Shown here one piece after another: positions 1 to 8,605 of a stretch of 28,365 nt of DNA (its first letter is position 1; every line of letters begins with the position of its first letter). A program made the position numbers and the translations under genes. Origin of the DNA: an uncultured Bacillaceae bacterium (lineage in GTDB: Bacteria > Bacillota > Bacilli > Bacillales > Alkalibacillaceae); contig CALGNY010000194.1 of NCBI GenBank assembly GCA_937958375.1, forward strand, positions 1-28,365, in the 5' to 3' direction. The notes beneath the pieces are model-generated. The model saw only the letters and a program-made list of their open reading frames with translations, did no database searches and was not told where the DNA came from.

Positions 1-28
1 AAATGTAAGATCAAGAGGAGGAAAGACG

Positions 29-2668
29 ATGAAAAAACTTACGTCAAGTGAAGTTCGTCAACTGTTTCTGGATTTTTTTAAGGAGAAGGGTCACTCCGTT
101 GAGCCGAGCCAATCATTAGTTCCACATGAAGACCCGACCTTGCTTTGGATCAATAGTGGGGTAGCGACCTTGAAAAAATACTTTGATGGAAGGGTGATTC
201 CAGATAATCCACGCATCGTGAATGCACAGAAAGCAATTCGTACAAACGATATAGAAAATGTAGGATTCACTGCACGGCACCATACGTTTTTCGAAATGCT
301 GGGCAACTTTTCAATCGGTGAATATTTTAAAGAAGAAGCGATCCAGTGGGCATGGGAATTTTTGACCGACGAAAAATGGATTGGATTTGATCCAGAAAAA
401 CTATCGGTTACCGTCCATCCTGAAGATGAGGAAGCCTACCGGATTTGGAAGGAATCCATTGGGTTGCCGGCAGAACGGATCATCCGAATTGAAGAGAATT
501 TTTGGGATATCGGCGAAGGACCAAGTGGACCGAATTCTGAGATTTTCTATGACCGCGGGGAAAAATATGGTGATGACCCGAATGACCCTGAACTGTATCC
601 AGGTGGAGAAAATGAACGCTATTTGGAAATATGGAACCTGGTATTTTCTCAGTTCAATCATAATCCAGATCATACGTATACCCCATTACCGAATAAGAAT
701 ATTGATACAGGGATGGGACTTGAACGGATGGTATCCGTGATTCAGGATACACCGACGAATTTTGAAACAGATTTATTCAAGCCGATCATCCAAAAAATTG
801 AGGAAATCACGAAGCAAAAATACGGTGCTTCAGAACAAGTCGACACGGCTTTCAAAGTGATTGCAGACCACGTGCGTACGGTAGCCTTTGCGATCGGTGA
901 TGGTGCCCTCCCTTCTAATGAAGGACGTGGCTATGTCCTACGTCGTCTATTGAGACGGGCAGTACGATTTGCAAAAGAATTAAATATGGATCGACCATTT
1001 ATTTACCAATTAGTACCGGTAGTCGCTCATGTGATGAAAGATTTCTACCCGGAAGTAAATGAGAAAAGTGATTTTATCGAAAATGTCATCCAAACAGAAG
1101 AAGAGCGTTTTCATGAAACCTTGCAAGAAGGACTTTCGATTCTGGAAAAAATTATGAAGCAGGAAAAGGAAAAGGGAAGCTATGTTTTTCCTGGGAAAGA
1201 AGTGTTTGTGTTATATGATACGTATGGTTTCCCAAAAGAATTGACCGAAGAATATGTTCAGGATGAAGGCTTCGAAATTGACGAGGAAGGTTTTGAAACC
1301 GAAATGGCCGCGCAACGAACTCGGGCACGTGAAGCTCGTCAATCGGCTGACTCTATGCAAGTACAAGACCAACTGTTACGGGATCTCCATGTCGAAAGTG
1401 AATTTATCGGGTATGATCAGTTGAATGCCACGTCCACCATTCAAACACTCATCAAAGATAAAGAACAAGTCGAAGAGGCAAGAGAAGGCGATGAGATTTA
1501 TTTAATCCTGAAAGAAACGCCTTTTTACGCAGAGAGTGGCGGACAAATCGCTGATGTCGGGTCGATTCAATCTTCAACGGGTATGGCAAGTGTGCTTGAC
1601 GTACAAAAAGCACCAAATGGGCAGAACTTGCATCGTGTACGAGTAGAAGAAGGCCACATTCATGCTCATGACGAAGTGAATGCACACGTTGACCGAAACA
1701 TGCGAAAGCAAATCATCAAGAACCATACGGCGACACATTTACTGCACCAAGTATTAAAGGATGTACTCGGTAGCCACGTCAATCAATCCGGTTCGTTAGT
1801 GGCACCTGATCGTTTGCGATTTGATTTTTCCCATTTCAATTCAGTCACGGATGAAGAACTCCAGTTGATTGAACAAAAAGTAAACGAAAAAATTTGGGAA
1901 TCATTGTCTGTCGGCGTCGGTTACCATGACCTTCAAGAGGCGAAAGAAATGGGTGCGATGGCTTTATTCGGTGAAAAATATGGCCAGGAAGTACGTGTTG
2001 TATCCATTGGTGATTATAGTCTAGAGCTATGTGGTGGTTGTCATGTGAATAACACTGCTGAGGTCGGATTGTTCAAAATTACATCTGAATCCGGTATAGG
2101 GGCAGGAACGAGACGGATTGAAGCAAAAACAGGCCAAGGAGCTTATGAATATGTTGAACATAAGCAAGCCATGCTTCAAAAAGCTGCAGCATTATTGAAA
2201 ACAACTGACGATCAAGTTCCACAACGAATTGAAGTTTTATTTAGTGAAATGAAAGATCTTCAAAAAGAAAATGAATCCTTATCCGCTCGCTTAGCCAATA
2301 TCGAAGCATCTCAACTGATTCAACAAACGGAAGAAGTAGAAGGTATTCCATTGCTCGCAGCAAAAGTTGATGTCAAAGATATGAATGCACTTCGGCAAAT
2401 GGTAGATGAATTCAAGCAGCAATTGGATTCTGGGATTATCTTGCTAGCTACTGAAAATGGCGGAAAGGTACATTTGGCCGGCAGCGTTTCAAAAGATTTG
2501 GTCGACAAAGGTTATCATGCGGGACATATGATTAAACAAGCGGCAACGATCTGTGGTGGAGGCGGCGGAGGCCGTCCGGATATGGCACAAGCAGGCGGGA
2601 AAAACCCTGAAAAAATCGCAGAAGCATTGGATTCGACAAAAGACTACATTAAAAATGTTTCTTCTTGA
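29..2668 (+). CDS. alaS: Alanyl-tRNA synthetase
   Basis: Charges tRNA-Ala with alanine in the cytoplasm. The 879-residue product has the full class II AlaRS layout: an N-terminal catalytic domain, a tRNA-recognition region, an editing domain and a C-Ala/DHHA1 domain. The editing zinc site is visible as NHTATH near residue 565 and ELCGGCH near residue 668. The glycine-rich GGGGGGRPDMAQAGG block near residue 843 marks the DHHA1 domain. The start follows a strong AGAGGAGG ribosome binding site. The length is typical for the family. The window begins only 28 bases upstream, so any promoter or T-box leader lies outside. It is followed after 50 bp by the ireB-like gene, the usual Firmicutes order. 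Confidence 0.98.
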   Translation: MKKLTSSEVRQLFLDFFKEKGHSVEPSQSLVPHEDPTLLWINSGVATLKKYFDGRVIPDNPRIVNAQKAIRTNDIENVGFTARHHTFFEMLGNFSIGEYFKEEAIQWAWEFLTDEKWIGFDPEKLSVTVHPEDEEAYRIWKESIGLPAERIIRIEENFWDIGEGPSGPNSEIFYDRGEKYGDDPNDPELYPGGENERYLEIWNLVFSQFNHNPDHTYTPLPNKNIDTGMGLERMVSVIQDTPTNFETDLFKPIIQKIEEITKQKYGASEQVDTAFKVIADHVRTVAFAIGDGALPSNEGRGYVLRRLLRRAVRFAKELNMDRPFIYQLVPVVAHVMKDFYPEVNEKSDFIENVIQTEEERFHETLQEGLSILEKIMKQEKEKGSYVFPGKEVFVLYDTYGFPKELTEEYVQDEGFEIDEEGFETEMAAQRTRAREARQSADSMQVQDQLLRDLHVESEFIGYDQLNATSTIQTLIKDKEQVEEAREGDEIYLILKETPFYAESGGQIADVGSIQSSTGMASVLDVQKAPNGQNLHRVRVEEGHIHAHDEVNAHVDRNMRKQIIKNHTATHLLHQVLKDVLGSHVNQSGSLVAPDRLRFDFSHFNSVTDEELQLIEQKVNEKIWESLSVGVGYHDLQEAKEMGAMALFGEKYGQEVRVVSIGDYSLELCGGCHVNNTAEVGLFKITSESGIGAGTRRIEAKTGQGAYEYVEHKQAMLQKAAALLKTTDDQVPQRIEVLFSEMKDLQKENESLSARLANIEASQLIQQTEEVEGIPLLAAKVDVKDMNALRQMVDEFKQQLDSGIILLATENGGKVHLAGSVSKDLVDKGYHAGHMIKQAATICGGGGGGRPDMAQAGGKNPEKIAEALDSTKDYIKNVSS

Positions 2669-2718
2669 TCGCATTTACGTTTATAATGGAGATAAGTTGA
2701 AACGAGGGGGATCAATCT

Positions 2719-2988
2719 ATGGATAATCAAGATCATACGATGAAGTTCCAGTTTTCAGATGACTCTCAAGAACAAGTCGTGCATGAAATTTTGCATTCAG
2801 TCTATGAATCACTGGAGGAAAAAGGCTACAATCCAATCAATCAAATTGTTGGCTATTTACTGTCTGGTGACCCAGCTTACATCCCTCGTCACAGAGATGC
2901 ACGCAACATGATTCGTAAAGTCGAACGGGATGAACTCATCGAAGAAGTGGTCAAGCATTATTTGAAGACGAATAAAGAGGATAGATAA
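2719..2988 (+). CDS. IreB family regulatory phosphoprotein (YrzL, DUF965)
   Basis: Small 89-residue protein of the IreB/UPF0297 family. In Enterococcus, IreB is phosphorylated by the PASTA kinase IreK and affects cephalosporin resistance; its role here is inferred only from family membership. The conserved stretch around NPINQIVGYLLSGDPAYIP (residues 39-57) is diagnostic. The start is preceded by a GAGGGGG ribosome binding site. Its stop codon overlaps the ruvX start by one base (TAATG arrangement), implying translational coupling. The order alaS-ireB-ruvX-yrzB is widely conserved in Firmicutes. Confidence 0.93.
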   Translation: MDNQDHTMKFQFSDDSQEQVVHEILHSVYESLEEKGYNPINQIVGYLLSGDPAYIPRHRDARNMIRKVERDELIEEVVKHYLKTNKEDR

Positions 2989-3407
2989 TGAAAATATTAG
3001 GTTTAGATGTAGGGGAAAAGACAATCGGCGTAGCTGTATCTGACGCCCTACGATTTACAGCACAAGGAATCGAAACCATTCAATGGAATGAAAATGATGG
3101 ATTCCAACCGATCTTACCGAAAATGAAAGAAATCATCCAAGAGCATGATATTTCAAAAGTTGTCGTCGGCCTACCCAAGCATATGAATGGAACCATTGGT
3201 GAGCGTGGAGAAGCTTCAAAGCGTTTTGCGGGTTTTTTGGAAGAGGAATTTGGAATTGAAACAATCATGTGGGATGAACGATTGACGACGATGGCTGCAG
3301 AGAGGGTCTTGCTGGAAGCTGATGTCAGTCGAAAGAAAAGAAAAAAGGTCATCGATAAGATGGCTGCCATGCTGATCCTACAAAGTTATTTGGATCAAGC
3401 GAAATAA
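2988..3407 (+). CDS. ruvX: Holliday junction resolvase-like RuvX (YrrK/YqgF)
   Basis: 139-residue protein of the RNase H-fold YqgF/RuvX family, proposed to act as a Holliday junction resolvase and linked in E. coli to 16S rRNA processing. Visible motifs are GLDVGEKTIGVAVSD near residue 4 (first acidic catalytic Asp), VVGLPKHMNG near residue 60, and WDERLTT near residue 95. The length is normal. Its start overlaps the stop of the preceding ireB-like gene and it ends 14 bp before yrzB, so the three are probably cotranscribed with alaS or from a shared promoter. Confidence 0.94.
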   Translation: MKILGLDVGEKTIGVAVSDALRFTAQGIETIQWNENDGFQPILPKMKEIIQEHDISKVVVGLPKHMNGTIGERGEASKRFAGFLEEEFGIETIMWDERLTTMAAERVLLEADVSRKKRKKVIDKMAAMLILQSYLDQAK

Positions 3408-3421
3408 AAGGAGTGTTGGAA

Positions 3422-3700
3422 ATGGAAGAGAAGGAACGGATCATTATTCCAGATGAAAATGGTGAGGAGCATCTATTTGATGTACTTTTCTCCTTTGATG
3501 TAGATGAAACGGAAAAATCCTATATCGTTGTTGTGCCTTCCGATCAAATTGAGGAAGATGAAGTTGAAGTGTACGCTTTCCGCTATGAAGAAAGCAGCGA
3601 AAATGAAGATGATATGGCTTTATACGAAATCGAAACGGACGAAGAGTGGGATATGGTAGAAGAAATGCTTGCGACCTTCTCTGAGGACGATAGCGAATAA
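3422..3700 (+). CDS. DUF1292 family protein (YrzB)
   Basis: Very acidic protein of about 92 residues from the DUF1292/UPF0473 family; function unknown. Recognised from the opening RIIIPDENGEEHLFDVLFSF, the C-terminal DEEWDMVEEML, and its place after ruvX. The ATG at 3422 is preferred over the GTG at 3413 because the AAAGGAG ribosome binding site at 3407-3413 then sits 8 bases upstream. It is the last gene of the alaS-ruvX group and is followed by a strong hairpin terminator. Confidence 0.9.
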   Translation: MEEKERIIIPDENGEEHLFDVLFSFDVDETEKSYIVVVPSDQIEEDEVEVYAFRYEESSENEDDMALYEIETDEEWDMVEEMLATFSEDDSE

Positions 3701-3730
3701 TCTGACGGTCAAAGATAAATGAATCCTTGT

Positions 3731-3772
3731 AAGCCCATATTATGATGATCGGAATCATAATATGGGCTTTTG
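3731..3772 (+). terminator. Rho-independent terminator after yrzB
   Basis: A perfect 16-bp inverted repeat, 3731-3746 against 3754-3769, with a 7-base loop, followed by a short T run. It closes the alaS-yrzB transcription unit. The repeat is AT-rich in its inner half, and the terminal AAGCCC/GGGCTT pairs supply stability. Confidence 0.85.
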
Positions 3773-3924
3773 TTATGTTTGCCAAGGAAATAACCGCAAC
3801 CTTTAACCGAGTCGGAGAGGGAACTTTGTTGTGAAATTGGCCTTTAAATAGGCGCACTTAAAGAGAAAGGTTCTTGAATCTATAAAAATTATGAGATAAT
3901 CGGTAGGAATATCATCCGTAAATA

Positions 3925-3953
3925 TAGAAATTATCCCAATTTTAATTTATAAT
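3925..3953 (+). promoter_or_regulatory. Candidate SigA promoter for mltG
   Basis: TAGAAA (3925-3930), 17-base spacer, TATAAT (3948-3953), placed 27 bases before the mltG start. The -10 is consensus and the -35 matches 4 of 6. The rest of the 280-bp gap holds the upstream terminator; I see no small gene in it. Confidence 0.55.
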
Positions 3954-3980
3954 AAAGCGGGTAGATAGGGGGGAAGAGAT

Positions 3981-5114
3981 TTGTCAACTTCCAACGAAGA
4001 TGAAAAACTGACTTATAAAGAAGTAAAGAAAAAACGAATAGGTGAAGCCAAAATTGCCCGTAAATGGTCGTTTGCAATTTTGATTGTATTGATCATTGTT
4101 TTGGTTATCGGCGGATTTTCAATTTACAATTACATAGATCGTGGACTTAGCCCCGTCGATCCGGATAATTCGGAGATCGTGGAAGTGGAAATACCGCTTG
4201 GTTCAAGTTCAGAAGATATCGCAAGGATCCTGGAAGAGAATGAAATCATCAATAACGATCTTATTTTTAGGATGTATGTAAAATTTAAAAATGAAGCGGG
4301 ATTTCAGGCAGGAGAGTACTTACTTGCACAAAACATGGAGCTTGATGAAATCATCGAAACATTAAAAACCGGTAAAATTTTGGTTGAACCGGTATTTACG
4401 GTTACGATTCCAGAAGGGTTTACCATCGAACAAATTGCAGATCGATTCGATGAAGAAACGTCGATTGATGGGGAAGAGTTCATGGAAAAAATGCAAGATA
4501 GAGAATACATCGAGTCACTCATCAGTCAATATCCTTCGCTACTGAGTGAGGATATTTTGCAAGAAGAAATCAGGTATCCTTTGGAAGGTTATCTCTACGC
4601 CATCACGTATCCTTTTTATAAAGAGGAGATAACGGTAGAAGAAGTTGTCGGGATGATGCTGGATGAAACGGTCAACCAATTGCAACCGTACATGAGTCAG
4701 ATCCAAGCATCTGATTTTACCGTCCATGAAGCCATTACAATGGCCTCCTTACTAGAACGTGAGGCTGGTGGTGAAGAGGACCGTCAAATGATCTCAGGAG
4801 TCTTTTATAACCGTTTAGAAGATGGAGAGAAACTACAGACAGACCCGACGGCATTATATGCACATGGTGAACATAAAGAACGGGTATTGTACTCTGATCT
4901 TGAAATCGAGTCTCCTTACAATACGTATTATGTCACTGGGCTGCCGATCGGACCAATTGCCAACTTCCATCAAAACTCAATGGAAGCGGCCTTGAATCCA
5001 GCCGATCACGAATATAAATATTTCGTCGCTTCTTATGAAGGTGATGTTTATTATGCCGAGACATATGAAGAACATCAGCAAAACATCCAGGAGTATCGAC
5101 CACCACAAGATTGA
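3981..5114 (+). CDS. mltG: Endolytic murein transglycosylase MltG (YrrL, YceG-like)
   Basis: Membrane-anchored endolytic lytic transglycosylase that cleaves nascent peptidoglycan glycan strands. It has a charged cytoplasmic N-terminus, one membrane segment at about residues 30-51, then an extracellular YceG domain. The catalytic region reads ASLLEREAGGEEDR, with candidate catalytic glutamates at residues 259 and 261, followed by FYNRL, LQTDPTALYA and YVTGLPIGPIANF, all typical of the family. It is 377 residues long. The TTG start is chosen because GGGGGGAAGAGAT lies just upstream and no better start exists. It begins a new transcription unit after a terminator and leads into trmR. Confidence 0.94.
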   Translation: MSTSNEDEKLTYKEVKKKRIGEAKIARKWSFAILIVLIIVLVIGGFSIYNYIDRGLSPVDPDNSEIVEVEIPLGSSSEDIARILEENEIINNDLIFRMYVKFKNEAGFQAGEYLLAQNMELDEIIETLKTGKILVEPVFTVTIPEGFTIEQIADRFDEETSIDGEEFMEKMQDREYIESLISQYPSLLSEDILQEEIRYPLEGYLYAITYPFYKEEITVEEVVGMMLDETVNQLQPYMSQIQASDFTVHEAITMASLLEREAGGEEDRQMISGVFYNRLEDGEKLQTDPTALYAHGEHKERVLYSDLEIESPYNTYYVTGLPIGPIANFHQNSMEAALNPADHEYKYFVASYEGDVYYAETYEEHQQNIQEYRPPQD

Positions 5115-5127
5115 CGTATTTAGTACG

Positions 5128-5167
5128 AAAAAAGGGGGGCGCATCAATAGCGTTCCCACCTTTTTTT
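5128..5167 (+). terminator. Candidate terminator between mltG and trmR
   Basis: An A6G6 arm (5128-5139) faces CCACCT7 (5156-5167) across a GC-containing loop, ending in a T run. Pairing is imperfect in the middle, so termination may be partial and trmR may be read through. Confidence 0.5.
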
Positions 5168-5220
5168 ATGGTAAAATGACGAAATTGAACCTAAGTTACT
5201 GGAAACGATGGAGGAAAAAC

Positions 5221-5859
5221 ATGCGAGCTTCTCAAGCATACATCCAATCATTGCACAATGAGCGAGATTCTCGAATCAATGAAATGAAAGCATACGCCCA
5301 AGAATTTCGCATACCGATTATGGAGGATGACGGAATCTCCTTCATAAAGCAACTTTTAAGAATACATCGACCGAAGAAGATTCTTGAAATCGGTACGGCG
5401 ATTGGTTATTCTGCCATCCAAATGGCAAAGGTCGATCCATCCATCCATATTACAACGCTAGAAGTCGATGACGTGCGCCATCAGGAAGCAATCAAACAAA
5501 TAAATCTCTTTCAGTTGGATGATCAAATTGATGCCATTCATCAAGATGCATTGGAATACTTATCAGATTTACCTGATGATACGGTATACGATTTTGTATT
5601 TATTGATGCAGCGAAAGGAAAAAACCAGGCATTTGTAGAAGCGGTTGATCCTTTTTTACGGAAAAATGGTTTGATAGCTATTGACAATGTTTTATTTAAG
5701 GGCTATGTTTCTGGAGAGAATACTGAATCTGAACGACTCATGAAGATAGGTAAGAAGATTCATGCCTTTAACCAGTGGATCGTCCAACGAGATGATTTTG
5801 AAACCACTATCGTTGAAACAGGAGACGGCATTGCGGTGGCATTGAAATTGACAGAATAG
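5221..5859 (+). CDS. trmR: tRNA 5-hydroxyuridine methyltransferase TrmR (YrrM, O-methyltransferase family 3)
   Basis: SAM-dependent O-methyltransferase. In B. subtilis this family member (YrrM/TrmR) methylates 5-hydroxyuridine at wobble position 34 to 5-methoxyuridine. The SAM motif ILEIGTAIGYSAIQMA is at about residues 55-70, and VFIDAAKGKNQ near residue 125 carries the metal/catechol-type Asp of the family. ATG at 5221 follows GGAGG by 6 bases; longer in-frame extensions run into the upstream terminator. It lies 17 bp before udk. The peptidase U32 genes yrrN and yrrO that usually follow it in B. subtilis are absent here. Confidence 0.88.
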   Translation: MRASQAYIQSLHNERDSRINEMKAYAQEFRIPIMEDDGISFIKQLLRIHRPKKILEIGTAIGYSAIQMAKVDPSIHITTLEVDDVRHQEAIKQINLFQLDDQIDAIHQDALEYLSDLPDDTVYDFVFIDAAKGKNQAFVEAVDPFLRKNGLIAIDNVLFKGYVSGENTESERLMKIGKKIHAFNQWIVQRDDFETTIVETGDGIAVALKLTE

Positions 5860-5876
5860 AAAGGAGCTAGAATCCC

Positions 5877-6509
5877 ATGGGTCAAAAACCGATTATCATT
5901 GGGGTGGCTGGTGGAAGTGGCTCCGGAAAAACAACGGTAACCCGGGCAATTTATAATCAGTTTGAAGATACATCAATGCTTGTAATCGAGCAGGATTACT
6001 ATTATAAAGACCAATCTCATTTACCCTTTGAAGAAAGACTCAACACTAACTACGATCACCCATTAGCATTTGATAATGATTTGCTGATGGAGCATTTACA
6101 GCATTTACTCGATCGACAACCGATCGAAAAACCGGTATATAATTACGAAATGCATACACGCTCGAATGAAACAATTCATGTCGAACCAAAAGATGTGATT
6201 ATTTTAGAAGGAATTTTGGTTCTTGAAGACGAAAGATTACGTGAGATGATGGATATCAAAGTTTTTGTCGATACGGACTCTGATTTAAGAATCATACGCC
6301 GATTGATGCGGGACATCAATGAACGAGGACGCTCGATTGAATCGGTCATCGATCAATATATCAACGTTGTCAGGCCTATGCACTTACAATTTGTAGAGCC
6401 GGCGAAACGATATGCGGATATCATCATTCCGGAAGGTGGCAGAAATTATGTCGCCATTGACTTGCTCACGACAAAAATCAAAAGTATTATTGAAGATCAG
6501 CAAACATAA
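5877..6509 (+). CDS. udk: Uridine kinase
   Basis: Phosphorylates uridine and cytidine to UMP and CMP in the pyrimidine salvage pathway. The P-loop GVAGGSGSGKTT is at residues 9-20, followed by the EQDYYYKD and NYDHPLAFD substrate-binding motifs and RRLMRDINERGR near the C-terminal third. At 210 residues the length is normal. It starts 17 bp after trmR with an AAAGGAG ribosome binding site and is followed by greA, as in B. subtilis. Confidence 0.97.
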   Translation: MGQKPIIIGVAGGSGSGKTTVTRAIYNQFEDTSMLVIEQDYYYKDQSHLPFEERLNTNYDHPLAFDNDLLMEHLQHLLDRQPIEKPVYNYEMHTRSNETIHVEPKDVIILEGILVLEDERLREMMDIKVFVDTDSDLRIIRRLMRDINERGRSIESVIDQYINVVRPMHLQFVEPAKRYADIIIPEGGRNYVAIDLLTTKIKSIIEDQQT

Positions 6510-6557
6510 CATGGATTAATAATAAGAACAGGATATAAATATAGAGAGGTGTTTCAA

Positions 6558-7034
6558 ATGACAGAAGAAAAACAATTTTTTATGACTGAAGAAGGAAAAC
6601 AAAAGCTAGAGGCCGAACTAGAAGAGTTAAAGACTGTGCGCCGTCCGGAAGTTGTCGAGCGGATCAAAGTAGCGAGAAGCTTCGGGGATTTATCGGAGAA
6701 CTCTGAGTATGATTCAGCTAAGGACGAACAAGCCTTTGTTGAATCACGGATTGCACAACTTGAAAATATGATTCGTTATGCCGTCATCATCGAAAACGAT
6801 GAAAAAGCTTCAGATATCGTTCAATTAGGTAAAACAGTCAAATTTGTTGAATTGCCAGATGGTGATGAAGAAGAATACCAAATCGTAGGTAGTGCTGAAG
6901 CAGACCCATTTGAAGGCAGAATTTCAAATGACTCGCCGATGGCACAAAGCCTGCTCGGGAAAAAAGTTGGAGAAGAAGTTACCGTAGCAACACCAGGTGG
7001 AGATCTGGACGTTCGCATTACCGAAGTGAAATAA
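6558..7034 (+). CDS. greA: Transcription elongation factor GreA
   Basis: Rescues backtracked RNA polymerase by stimulating cleavage of the nascent RNA 3' end. The N-terminal coiled coil begins FMTEEGKQKLEAELEELK and includes ARSFGDLSENSEYDSAKDEQ, the region with the acidic tip residues that reach the polymerase active site. The C-terminal FKBP-like domain ends GGDLDVRITEVK. ATG at 6558 is favoured over an in-frame GTG at 6549 because AGAGGTG (6543-6549) would overlap the latter but sits 8 bases before the former. The resulting length, 158 residues, is standard. Confidence 0.97.
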   Translation: MTEEKQFFMTEEGKQKLEAELEELKTVRRPEVVERIKVARSFGDLSENSEYDSAKDEQAFVESRIAQLENMIRYAVIIENDEKASDIVQLGKTVKFVELPDGDEEEYQIVGSAEADPFEGRISNDSPMAQSLLGKKVGEEVTVATPGGDLDVRITEVK

Positions 7035-7056
7035 TGAGTCAACTTTCCATTCGTTT

Positions 7057-7083
7057 CGTCCTACGCATCAATTGTGTAGGACG
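7057..7083 (+). terminator. Hairpin between greA and yrrS
   Basis: An 8-bp perfect stem, CGTCCTAC at 7057-7064 with GTAGGACG at 7076-7083. No clear T tract follows, so it may be a weak terminator or an mRNA processing/stability element rather than a full stop. Confidence 0.35.
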
Positions 7084-7119
7084 TTTACGTCTATCATTCT
7101 AATCGCGGAGGTCACTGTT

Positions 7120-7845
7120 ATGGCTGATGATTACCAAAATGAATCGACTCGTTCAGCACGGTTTGAGAAAAGACGAAGAACGACAAAATTAATGAACTAT
7201 ATGTTGGTATTGGCAGGTATTTTGATTTTACTGTTGATTATGTTGTACTTGTTCACAGGGGATGACGATGAATCCGGCAATGAGAGTGATGAAGAGTTAG
7301 AAATTGCGGATACGAATCCAGATGACTCCGAAGAAGATGAATCGTCTTCCACAGAGGGCTCAAACGATGAGCAAGATACGGCAGAAGAGTCAGAAGACCA
7401 GGAAACGGAAGAAGAAAGCGAAGAACAGCAGGACGACGCTGAATCCTCTGAAGAAGCTGATGAAATGGATGAAGGTTCTGATTTCGGAGAGGATGTTGAA
7501 GTGGAGGAATCCGATGAAGAGAATGTCAAGGCTGTCATTCGCGGAAATTGGGAACCTTATGAAACACAACAAGAAGAACCCCACTCCATTGATTTAAATG
7601 AAGGTAGCCAAGACCGTCAAGAACTTGAACAAGCAACAGCCATGGCGATTAACGGTAACCGTGATGAGATTACCTATTGGTGGTTCGCTAGTGATGGGAA
7701 TCCGAATTATATTGAGGCAACGATTGAAGACCAATCTGATGGAGAAATCTACCGAGTCCATTTGGAATGGATTGAAAACGAAGGCTGGCAACCACAGCTC
7801 GTGAAAGTTCTTGAAGAAAATGACCAACTATATCGTTTTCAATAA
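7120..7845 (+). CDS. YrrS family (DUF1510) membrane-anchored protein
   Basis: About 241 residues. It has a basic cytoplasmic N-terminus (RSARFEKRRRTTK), one membrane segment at about residues 28-48, then a long low-complexity stretch of Glu, Asp and Ser up to about residue 140, and a C-terminal folded DUF1510 domain with Trp-rich motifs (YWWFASDGNPNY, HLEWIENEGWQPQL). Function is not established; in B. subtilis the homologue sits beside the penicillin-binding protein gene pbpI, which is absent here. The ATG at 7120 follows GCGGAGGT by 7 bases; an upstream start at 7072 would place the greA-yrrS hairpin inside the coding region and is rejected. Confidence 0.82.
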   Translation: MADDYQNESTRSARFEKRRRTTKLMNYMLVLAGILILLLIMLYLFTGDDDESGNESDEELEIADTNPDDSEEDESSSTEGSNDEQDTAEESEDQETEEESEEQQDDAESSEEADEMDEGSDFGEDVEVEESDEENVKAVIRGNWEPYETQQEEPHSIDLNEGSQDRQELEQATAMAINGNRDEITYWWFASDGNPNYIEATIEDQSDGEIYRVHLEWIENEGWQPQLVKVLEENDQLYRFQ

Positions 7846-7866
7846 CGCAGTAGAGGAGTCTAATGC

Positions 7867-8562
7867 ATGAAATATGCAATTATCGGAGCAATGGAAGAAG
7901 AAGTAGAAGCCGTCAAGAAAAGAGTCGATGTTATATCATCGACAAACATCGCAAATTGTACCTTTTATGAAGCAACCTACAATGGTCATGAAATCATTTT
8001 ATTACAATCGGGAATCGGTAAAGTCAATGCAGCTCTGTCGACGACGATCTTGCATGAGCGGTTTAAGCCTGACTATGTGATTAATACGGGTAGTGCAGGC
8101 GGATCAGACGCCTCTTTGAACGTAGGTGATGTCGTCATCGGAGAAGAAGTGATTCACCATGATGCTGACGCTACCGCATTCGGATATGCGTATGGCCAAA
8201 TTCCTCAAATGCCTGAAGCATTTAAATCGGATGAAAACCTTATCCAACGTGCCAAACGAGCGATTGAAGACTTAGACGGTGACTTTCAAAAGGTTGTCGG
8301 GCTCATCGGAACGGGTGACTCATTTATGGCAGATGAAAGTCGTGTGAAAGGGGTTGTCGAGCGTTTTCCAAATGTCAAAGCGTTGGAAATGGAAGCTGTG
8401 TCGATCGCCCAGATTTGCTATCAATACGGTACACCGTTTTTGATCATTCGTTCCTTGTCTGACATAGCCGGGAAAACATCAGAAATTTCGTTTGATCAAT
8501 TTCTTGGTACGGCAGCTGAAAACAGTGCGGCATTTATCTTGACAATGCTTACACAATCTTAA
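7867..8562 (+). CDS. mtnN: 5'-methylthioadenosine/S-adenosylhomocysteine nucleosidase
   Basis: Removes adenine from methylthioadenosine and S-adenosylhomocysteine, recycling by-products of SAM use, which also links it to methyltransferases such as trmR. The motifs are AIIGAMEEEVEAV with the conserved Glu at position 12, NTGSAGG near residue 75, EMEAVSIAQ near residue 174 and SLSDIAG near residue 197 with the catalytic Asp. The length of 231 residues equals that of the B. subtilis enzyme. GAGGAG lies upstream of the ATG. It ends immediately before a bidirectional terminator shared with sigK. Confidence 0.97.
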   Translation: MKYAIIGAMEEEVEAVKKRVDVISSTNIANCTFYEATYNGHEIILLQSGIGKVNAALSTTILHERFKPDYVINTGSAGGSDASLNVGDVVIGEEVIHHDADATAFGYAYGQIPQMPEAFKSDENLIQRAKRAIEDLDGDFQKVVGLIGTGDSFMADESRVKGVVERFPNVKALEMEAVSIAQICYQYGTPFLIIRSLSDIAGKTSEISFDQFLGTAAENSAAFILTMLTQS

Positions 8563-8564
8563 TC

Positions 8565-8605
8565 AAAAAGGACCAACAGATGATTCATTCTGCTGGTCCT
8601 TTTTT
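8565..8605. terminator. Bidirectional terminator between mtnN and sigK
   Basis: The AAAAAGGACCA arm at 8565-8575 pairs with TGGTCCTTTTT at 8595-8605, with further partial pairing of the inner bases. A and T runs flank the stem, so it can act on both strands. The right arm doubles as the last codons of sigK, whose stop codon lies in the loop. Confidence 0.88.

Noticed and set aside
3777..3836. Short 19-codon frame after the yrzB terminator
   Set aside because: No ribosome binding site and no recognisable sequence; it lies between a terminator and the next promoter.
7197..7538. Serine-rich 113-codon minus-strand frame opposite yrrS
   Set aside because: It is the complement of the GAA/GAT/TCT-rich acidic linker of yrrS, which automatically yields Ser-rich translation.
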